From an uncultured Lysobacteraceae bacterium (GTDB taxonomy: Bacteria; Pseudomonadota; Gammaproteobacteria; Xanthomonadales; Rhodanobacteraceae), in NCBI GenBank assembly GCA_946482585.1, contig CAMLSI010000134.1:1-11282 (forward strand): DNA of 11,282 nucleotides, written 5' to 3'. The position numbers and the translations under genes are program-made. Each line of letters begins with the position of its first letter. The first letter of the stretch is position 1. The notes beneath the pieces are model-generated. The model saw only the letters and a program-made list of their open reading frames with translations. It was not told the DNA's origin and made no database searches. Positions 6,489-11,282 of the stretch are shown here, piece after piece.

Positions 6489-7357
6489 GCGACGCGCGGC
6501 AGCCAGAGCACCAGCGACGCGCCGGCGATGCCGACGACGAGCGCGAGGGTGAGTAGCGCAAGCGTGGCCGCCATGGTGTAGCGCGGCGCCGCGGCGGGCA
6601 TCGCCTTGATGCGGAAATACAGTTCGAGCAGCGCGAGTGGAACGAGGTACTGCGCAAACGCGAGCACGATCAGCGTCGGTCCGCGGAACGCGACGGGATC
6701 GAAGCCGACGGGACCGCGATTCACGATGATCCAGAACATCAATCCGACACGGAAGAACCAGACGCCGGCGGCCGCGAGATAGAGGCGCAGCGCCCAGCGC
6801 CGGTGAGCGTCGAAGCGGCGTGCGAGCGCATGACGCAGGGCGTAGCCGCCGCACGTGAGGATCAGCAGCGCGTTGAGTGTGATGGCGACGTGCTGCGCCG
6901 GATCGCCCTTGCCGGCGTGCGTCCAGATCATCACGAGGCCGCCGAGGCTGACCACGGTGACCGCGGCGAGATAGACGCGGCCGTTCCAGCGATGGAAGCG
7001 CGGCCAGAGCCGCCGCACGGCCGGCAGCACCTGCAGCGCGCCGCCGACGATGACCACGACCGCGAGTGCGAGATGCAGTCCGAGCATCAGATTCATGAAC
7101 GTGGCGCCGGGCACGTAGCCGTTCGGCAGGACCTTGTTCCAGTCCTCAAAGCGCCCCTGCAGCGCGGCGCGGCCGTAGAACGCGACCACATAGAACGCGA
7201 GCAGCAGCTGGCCCGCGGCCAGTACGCCGAAACACGCGAGCGCAGCGGCGTTCAGCACGCGCGCGGCGCGGTCGGCCTGGCTGGACCGGTGCTCGCGCGG
7301 TGATGCGACGAATCTCGGTGCGGCGGCGACGGCGATATCGGCAACGGAAGATGACAT
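6485..7357 (-). CDS. DUF2306-like polytopic membrane protein, first gene of the two-component operon
   Basis: The protein has 290 residues and about seven hydrophobic helices (near 37-61, 90-111, 128-146, 158-176, 190-212, 227-249 and 262-286) after a 30-residue polar N-terminus. The segment LHLALAVVVIVGGALQVLPAVRR, the loop FHRWNGRVYL (121-130) and the second loop AHRRWALRLYL (184-194) match the DUF2306 pattern of a helix-borne His followed by HRxxG-type loops. Its function is unknown; the repeated His residues (H95, H122, H185) near membrane faces might bind heme or metal, which is inference. Its stop overlaps the kinase ATG, so it is co-translated with the kinase and could modulate it. The ATG at 7357 has only a weak AGG upstream, and no better start was seen. 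Confidence 0.85.
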   Translation of the reverse strand: MSSSVADIAVAAAPRFVASPREHRSSQADRAARVLNAAALACFGVLAAGQLLLAFYVVAFYGRAALQGRFEDWNKVLPNGYVPGATFMNLMLGLHLALAVVVIVGGALQVLPAVRRLWPRFHRWNGRVYLAAVTVVSLGGLVMIWTHAGKGDPAQHVAITLNALLILTCGGYALRHALARRFDAHRRWALRLYLAAAGVWFFRVGLMFWIIVNRGPVGFDPVAFRGPTLIVLAFAQYLVPLALLELYFRIKAMPAAAPRYTMAATLALLTLALVVGIAGASLVLWLPRVA

Positions 7358-7466
7358 GACGAAACCTGCGGCGGCGGCGGGATTTCACCATCGCCCGCGC
7401 AGCCGTCGCCGTGCACGTCATCTGCGACGAAACGCGGGGCGGCGGTGGCGAGTTGCGGCCGGCGGT

Positions 7467-7475
7467 GACGAACGG
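7467..7475 (-). promoter_or_regulatory. AlgR-like box upstream of the two-component operon
   Basis: On the minus strand this reads CCGTTCGTC, identical to the core consensus recognised by AlgR, a LytTR-family regulator. It lies 110 bases upstream of the operon's first ATG, on the coding strand of the operon, and may be an autoregulatory site. A single 9-bp match is not proof. Confidence 0.35.
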
Positions 7476-7500
7476 CATCGAGGCGTCGCCGGCGATTCGC

Positions 7501-7683
7501 CGGTTGGCGCCGGGCGCAGCCGAGCCCGACGCCGACATTTCGCCGATCGAAAAATCGGCGCCGGAGCGATGCCGGCGACGCGATGCGCGCAGCAGAGTTT
7601 CGTCGCCGCGGACGTTCTTCGTTCCACGTTCTTCGATGTGGAGACGTCTCGGCGTCGGGCTGGGCTGCGCTCGGCGCCAACCG
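7501..7683. repeat. Near-perfect 35-bp inverted repeat with 113-bp centre
   Basis: The left arm is 7501-7535 (begins CGGTTGGCGCCG) and the right arm 7649-7683 (ends CGGCGCCAACCG). They are reverse complements at 33 of 35 positions, with differences at left-arm positions 13 and 22. Weaker similarity continues inward (ATCGAAAAATCG against ATCGAAGAACG). Seen structure is clear; the role is not. It could be a pair of opposed interspersed repeats, the remains of a small MITE-like element, or a large cruciform. No target-site duplication is visible outside the arms. Confidence 0.8.
7612..7635 (+). repeat. Direct repeat ACGTTCTTCG, period 14
   Basis: The 10-mer ACGTTCTTCG occurs at 7612-7621 and again at 7626-7635, four bases apart. 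It lies inside the centre of the 35-bp inverted repeat and resembles the CGTTCG boxes found nearby. It may be a protein-binding site or local duplication. Confidence 0.55.
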
Positions 7684-7720
7684 ACGGAACGCCAACCCAC
7701 GAACGTCCCGCACCGTCCGT

Positions 7721-7741
7721 CGCGAACGGGCGTCGTTCGCG
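7721..7741. promoter_or_regulatory. Dyad CGCGAAC-N7-GTTCGCG
   Basis: The arms 7721-7727 and 7735-7741 are perfectly complementary, with a 7-bp spacer. The dyad ends 87 bp before the ATG of the 7829 gene, an operator-like position. Its right arm overlaps the first of the 21-bp-spaced direct repeats, so only one arrangement may be meaningful. Confidence 0.4.
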
Positions 7742-7760
7742 CCCGGCTTTCCGTCGTTCG
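7731..7760 (+). promoter_or_regulatory. LytTR-like paired direct repeats CGTCGTTCG
   Basis: CGTCGTTCG occurs exactly at 7731-7739 and 7752-7760, start to start 21 bp with a 12-bp gap. LytTR regulators typically bind two such 9-bp repeats two helical turns apart. The second copy extends to TCGTTCGTC (7754-7762), eight of nine matching the AlgR box CCGTTCGTC. The pair ends about 68 bp upstream of the 7829 start, and the adjacent divergent operon encodes a LytTR regulator. Spacing and repeats are seen; the binding protein is inferred. Confidence 0.45.
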
Positions 7761-7828
7761 TCGCAAGCGCTCTGGCCGCGTGCGACGGCGTGAACGAGGC
7801 TGCGGCGACGCACAGACGGGGAGTCGCC

Positions 7829-8491
7829 ATGGTCATCGTTCATATCGTCGCCGGATCGCTCGCGCTGATCGCGGGCATGATCGCACTGCTTTCGCGCAAG
7901 GGAGGCGCATGGCATCGGCAGGCGGGGCTGACATTCGCGATCGCGATGCTCGTGATGACCTCGACCGGAGCGGTCATGGCGATGCTGAAGTTCGAGCGCA
8001 TTTCGATCATTGCCGGCGTGCTCACGTTTTATCTCGTCGCGACTGGCGTGCTCGCGGTACGCAAGCCCGTGGAGCAGTCGCGCGGCACGCTGACCGTGTT
8101 CATGGTCGCCGCGGTTCTGATCGGACTGTTCGGCTACGCGGTGGGCTTCGAGGTGCGCGCGGATCCGAAAACGGCAGGCTGGGCGCCGATGTTCTTCGTT
8201 TTCGCGAGCATCGCGCTGCTGAGCGCCGCATTCGATGCGCGCCTGCTTCGCCGCGGCACCCTGCACGGCGCGCAGCGCCTGACGCGGCATCTCGGGCGCA
8301 TGGGACTCGCGCTGACGATCGCGAACCTGTCGTTCTTCCTCGGGCAGGCGAAGCACATTCCCGCGCCGTTCGATCATCCGCTGCTGCGCGCGACGCCGAT
8401 CCTCCTGTCCTTGCTGCTGACGCTGTATTGGCTGGTTCGCGTGAACGTGAAGCGCCGCACGGCGGCAACCGCCGCCGTGCAGCCGGGCTGA
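7829..8491 (+). CDS. Small polytopic membrane protein with DUF2306-like features
   Basis: The protein has 220 residues; GGGGAG at 7818-7823 places the start at 7829. It has about seven hydrophobic helices (near 2-21, 33-52, 58-77, 88-107, 117-136, 155-172, 188-206) and almost no soluble part. HIVAGSLALIAGMIAL (5-20) followed by the loop RKGGAWHRQAG (23-33), and the later loop LHGAQRLTRHLGRMG (145-159), repeat the helix-His then HR-x-x-G layout seen in the divergent DUF2306-like protein at 6485-7357. The two may be distant relatives, though overall identity looks low. The function is unknown. Its divergent placement next to the kinase operon suggests it could be a target or an accessory of that system. 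No partner gene follows on its strand; it ends facing the TonB receptor gene. Confidence 0.82.
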   Translation: MVIVHIVAGSLALIAGMIALLSRKGGAWHRQAGLTFAIAMLVMTSTGAVMAMLKFERISIIAGVLTFYLVATGVLAVRKPVEQSRGTLTVFMVAAVLIGLFGYAVGFEVRADPKTAGWAPMFFVFASIALLSAAFDARLLRRGTLHGAQRLTRHLGRMGLALTIANLSFFLGQAKHIPAPFDHPLLRATPILLSLLLTLYWLVRVNVKRRTAATAAVQPG

Positions 8492-8516
8492 GCGCCGGAG
8501 CGACGTCCGGTGTCGC

Positions 8517-8541
8517 GACGGCGCCGGTGCCGGCGGCCGTC
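8517..8541. terminator. Hairpin between convergent 7829 gene and TonB receptor gene
   Basis: GACGGC-GCCG pairs with CGGC-(G)-GCCGTC: ten base pairs with one bulged G (8535) and a GTGC loop. A second 8-pair stem with two or more wobbles (8492-8513) precedes it. It occupies most of the 58 bases between the two stops. No T-run follows on either strand, so it is a candidate shared terminator only. Confidence 0.5.
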
Positions 8542-8549
8542 TTCCGGGC

Positions 8550-11282
8550 TCAGCCCTTGACCGATCCGCCGAAGCGGTAAGCGAACTCGATGAAGTATTG
8601 GCGGCCGATCGGATCGAACTGGAACTGGTCGTAGTACGGATATGTCGCGTTGGTCGCATCGCGATGCGGCGGCGTGTTGCGCAGGTTGGCGATCGCGAAG
8701 CCGAGCCGCGCGCGTTCGTTGATGTTCCAGTCGACCGAGAGGTTGTAGGTCATGCTCGGGCCGTAGCGGCCGCTCTGGTCGTTCTTCGGCAGCGAACCGT
8801 GGCGCTGGCCGAACACCGTCGTCGTGACCGGTCCGTAGTTCCAGGCCACGCTGCCGCTGATCTTGCTGCGCAGGTTGTCGTTGCCGCGATCGTCTCGCAC
8901 GTTGATCGGTTCGTCGCCCGGGAACTGTTGATACGTATACTTCAGCACGCCGGTGTAGTTGAGCCGGAACGCCCAACGACCCAGCCGCGCGGTGTCGAGG
9001 CGATAGTTCAGCGTCGCGTCGATGCCGGCATTGCGCAACGAGGCTGCGTTGATCGGATACGTGTTGGCGCCGTTGATCTGGCCCGGCGCGACCGGCGCGG
9101 CATCCGCATTGCGGCTCACGAGCGAAAACACCTGCAGGCAGGTCGGCGAGGCCGGGCTGATCGGCGTGCCGCCCTCGGTCACGCCGAGGCGGCAGTCGGC
9201 CTCGGTGCGCAGGATTTCGTCGAGGCTGCGGTCGGTGATGACGTTCTCGAGCCGGATGTCGTAGTAGTCGACGCTCATGTCGAACTCCGGCAGCGGCGAC
9301 CAGACGAAGCCGTAGGTGAAGGACTTGCCCGACTCGCTGTCGAGTTCGCGGTTGCCGCGGCGCGTTCCCTTGACCGAAACGCGGTCGAAATCGCAGTCGG
9401 AATAGGGCACGTCGGGCTGGCGCGAGCGGCAGAGGTAATAGTCGGTCAGCGTGTAGTAAGCGCCGCTCGGCCCGGCGTAGACGTAGTGCAGATCCGGCGC
9501 ACGGAAGCTCGTCGCGGCACTGCCGCGCACGAGCAGCGCATCGAGCGGGCGCCATTCGAGGCCGAGCGCCTGCGTGGTCTTGGCGGTGGCGTGGCCGGCG
9601 AACGAATAGCGGTCATAGCGCGCGGCCGGCGTCAGGCTCAGCGAGGACAGCACCGGCACGCGAAATTCGGCGCCGAGTGCGAAGCGGCTGCGCGAACCGT
9701 TGCCGCCGGTGCCGGTCCAGCCGAAATACCGGTTCGCGATCACGTCCGGGTCGATGTTCATCGCATAGGACTGTGCGCCGTATTCGGCCACGGCCGCCAT
9801 GCCGACGTCGCCAGCCGGCAGCGCGAACAGCATGCCGTTGTCGATGCTGAGGTTGAACGATTCGGCGCGCGTGTGCGCGTCGATCGGCGTGAAGCGCGAG
9901 ATCGAATCGTATTCGGCGCGCGTCAGCGGCTGGTACAGGCGCGACACGTCGGGCCGGAAGATGGTGTAGCCCGTGTCGGCGTCGATGCCGAGCGATTCGC
10001 CGAGAAAGAAGCGATCCGCATCGGCGGCGACGATCGCGCGGTGCGATTGCGTCATGCGGAAACGCGCATGCGAATAGCCGGCGTCGTAGTGCCAGTCGCC
10101 GACGTGCCCTTCGATGCCGGTGTTCAGTGAGCGCGTCGTGTCGCGGTTGTAGTCGAGGATCGACTCCAGGCCGCCGACTTCCTCGGGCGTGAAGATGCGC
10201 TGCCAGGCCTCGTAGGTGCCGGTGTCGGCGTTGATGAAGGTGTTGTTGCTCGCGCCGCTGTAGCCCCAGAAGTTCGGCCCGCCGCCGAATTTCGCGCGCG
10301 TGTGCGCGGCCTGGAAGTCGAGATAGGCGCGCAGATCGTCGTCGATCGCATAGGTCAGTGAGGCATAGCCGACGCCGTTCTCGCGCTGGTTCTGCACCGT
10401 GCCGTAGAGCGCTTCGGTACTGCCGCAGAAATAGCCGCGATTGGGACGGAAGCTGTAGGTGATGCTGCCGCGGTCGAGATGCGACAGCGCCGCGCAGGTC
10501 GCCTGGCCCGGGTCGATGTACTGCAAGGTCGCCGGATTCCAGCGCAGGAACACGCGCGACGGTACGGCAGGTCCGCTCAGGGTCGGGTTGTCGTCGAGCG
10601 AATCCTGGAACGCGCGCTGGTACTGGAAGATCGGATCCTGCTTGTAGAACTCGACGCCGAAGATCGCATCGAGCGCACCGACGCTGCCGCCGCCGCTGAA
10701 CTGCAGGCGTTGCGAGAAACCGCCGCCGTCGTGCGTATCGCCGACGCGATAGCTCAGCGTCGCGCCATCGGCCTGCTTTTTGAGGATGAAATTGATGACG
10801 CCGGAGATCGCGTCGGAACCGTAGATCGCCGACGCGCTGCCGGTCAGCACTTCGATGCGATCGATCATCGACACCGGAATGTTCGCGATGTCGGTGAAAT
10901 TGCTCTGGCCGTTGTAGGCGAGCGGAAAGTCGGCCATGCGCCGGCCGTTGAGCAGCACCAGCGTGTAGCTCGGGCCGAGACCGCGCAGATCGACCTGCTG
11001 CGCGCCCGGGGTGAACCCCTGGAACTGCTGCGTCTGCACCGAGCCCGTCGACTGGGTCAGTGAACGCACGACATCGTAGACGGTCGCGAGGCCTTTCGCG
11101 CGAATGTCGTCGGCCGTGACGACGGTGACCGGCGCCGGCCCTTCGATCGTCGCGCGCGGAATGCGCGAGCCCGTGACGACGACGCCTTCGAGCTCGATGT
11201 CGTCCTTGCGCTCGGTGTCGGTCGGATCCTGTGCGCTGGCCGCGAGCGGCAATGCCGCGAAGCCAGCGACCGCGATGGCGAG
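8550..11282 (-). CDS. TonB-dependent outer-membrane receptor, missing only its extreme N-terminus
   Basis: The frame is open to the right edge; 910 residues are visible. It enters the window inside a signal peptide (LAIAVAGFAALPLAASA-QDP), so the true ATG lies outside and a TTG near 11252 is not the start. A TonB-box-like ELEGVVVTGSRI follows. The plug domain runs from about 11190 to 10775, with APVTVVTADDIRAKG, LRGLGPSYTLVLLNGRRM, IDRIEVLTGSASAIYGSDA and the closing GVINFILKK. The 22-strand barrel follows, with the usual WRPLDALLVRGSAATSFRAPDL and a final strand YFIEFAYRF, then a short GGSVKG tail instead of a terminal Phe. Three pairs of Cys occur in predicted external loops (ATCAAL/YFCGS, YYLCRS/SDCDFD, ADCRLG/PTCLQV). 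Such receptors import siderophores, cobalamin, peptides or glycans; the substrate cannot be told, since no transporter or hydrolase gene is adjacent here. Confidence 0.95.
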   Translation of the reverse strand, partial: LAIAVAGFAALPLAASAQDPTDTERKDDIELEGVVVTGSRIPRATIEGPAPVTVVTADDIRAKGLATVYDVVRSLTQSTGSVQTQQFQGFTPGAQQVDLRGLGPSYTLVLLNGRRMADFPLAYNGQSNFTDIANIPVSMIDRIEVLTGSASAIYGSDAISGVINFILKKQADGATLSYRVGDTHDGGGFSQRLQFSGGGSVGALDAIFGVEFYKQDPIFQYQRAFQDSLDDNPTLSGPAVPSRVFLRWNPATLQYIDPGQATCAALSHLDRGSITYSFRPNRGYFCGSTEALYGTVQNQRENGVGYASLTYAIDDDLRAYLDFQAAHTRAKFGGGPNFWGYSGASNNTFINADTGTYEAWQRIFTPEEVGGLESILDYNRDTTRSLNTGIEGHVGDWHYDAGYSHARFRMTQSHRAIVAADADRFFLGESLGIDADTGYTIFRPDVSRLYQPLTRAEYDSISRFTPIDAHTRAESFNLSIDNGMLFALPAGDVGMAAVAEYGAQSYAMNIDPDVIANRYFGWTGTGGNGSRSRFALGAEFRVPVLSSLSLTPAARYDRYSFAGHATAKTTQALGLEWRPLDALLVRGSAATSFRAPDLHYVYAGPSGAYYTLTDYYLCRSRQPDVPYSDCDFDRVSVKGTRRGNRELDSESGKSFTYGFVWSPLPEFDMSVDYYDIRLENVITDRSLDEILRTEADCRLGVTEGGTPISPASPTCLQVFSLVSRNADAAPVAPGQINGANTYPINAASLRNAGIDATLNYRLDTARLGRWAFRLNYTGVLKYTYQQFPGDEPINVRDDRGNDNLRSKISGSVAWNYGPVTTTVFGQRHGSLPKNDQSGRYGPSMTYNLSVDWNINERARLGFAIANLRNTPPHRDATNATYPYYDQFQFDPIGRQYFIEFAYRFGGSVKG

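Larger units (their letters stand above)
7358..7828. other. Structured non-coding region between divergent membrane-protein genes
   Basis: These 471 bases separate the operon start from the 7829 gene and should hold both promoters. Long open frames cross it but are Arg-rich artefacts of GC content. It contains a 35-bp inverted repeat (7501-7535 and 7649-7683), a 10-bp direct repeat (7612-7635), a 7-bp dyad (7721-7741), exact 9-bp direct repeats (7731-7760), several CGTTCG boxes, and a short hairpin CGCCGAT/ATCGGCG (7541-7560). No recognisable -10/-35 pair was found on either strand. GGGGAG at 7818-7823 is the ribosome site of the 7829 gene. Confidence 0.6.

Noticed and set aside
5332..6657. 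The regulator's reading frame stays open upstream for over 1.3 kb, suggesting a giant fused protein.
   Set aside because: The upstream part is Arg/Ala-rich shadow of the kinase gene, while the kinase frame carries complete motifs. GTGA overlap gives a natural start at 5331.
7411..8580. 389-codon plus-strand frame across the 471-bp intergenic region and the 7829 gene.
   Set aside because: Arg-rich throughout and out of frame with the seven-helix protein; the similar peptides at the two repeat arms come from the inverted repeat, not from coding.
8598..10130. 510-codon open frame on the plus strand inside the receptor gene.
   Set aside because: It is antisense to a clear TonB receptor; its product is low-complexity Arg/Val/Ala with no recognisable domain.
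11250..11252. TTG as the start of the TonB receptor.
   Set aside because: The hydrophobic signal-peptide core continues upstream in frame to the window edge, so the real start lies outside.

Overview
The window is high-GC DNA (GC-ending codons throughout, long spurious antisense frames) from a Gram-negative bacterium. The adenosylhomocysteinase start under a SAH riboswitch, the TonB-dependent receptor, and a secreted protein of a type I associate with Lysobacterales (Xanthomonadales) suggest a gammaproteobacterium of that order. This placement is inference, not proof.

Layout. 1-274 (minus) is the 5' part of ahcY. Its leader carries an S-adenosylhomocysteine riboswitch (326-387) just downstream of a TATAAT box (402-407). 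Reading away from it are two plus-strand genes for exported proteins: one with a calcium-loop-like motif (597-1295) and one with an Ig-like half plus a repeated-Trp/Gly half (1477-2238). The second ends in a very strong hairpin that faces a convergent unknown gene (2320-2784, minus). After a divergent intergenic region comes a cytoplasmic GAF-EAL protein (3049-4341, plus), a predicted cyclic-di-GMP phosphodiesterase with all catalytic residues present.

4450-7357 (minus) is a tight three-gene operon: a seven-helix DUF2306-like membrane protein, a LytS/AlgZ-type histidine kinase and a LytTR response regulator. The genes are joined by ATGA and GTGA overlaps, so they are probably translationally coupled. 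Divergent from it across a 471-bp non-coding region is a second polytopic membrane protein with DUF2306-like features (7829-8491, plus). That non-coding region is unusually structured. It holds a 35-bp inverted repeat (33/35 identical), a 7-bp dyad, exact 9-bp direct repeats 21 bp apart, and AlgR-like boxes. The simplest model is a signalling module in which the LytTR regulator acts on the divergent promoter region and the membrane protein feeds a signal to the kinase. This is the best candidate in the window for a little-described system, but the link is inferred.

8550-11282 (minus) is a TonB-dependent outer-membrane receptor, running off the right edge inside its signal peptide. Between the convergent ends of 7829-8491 and the receptor lies a strong hairpin (8517-8541). 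No tRNA, rRNA, CRISPR or transposase gene was seen.
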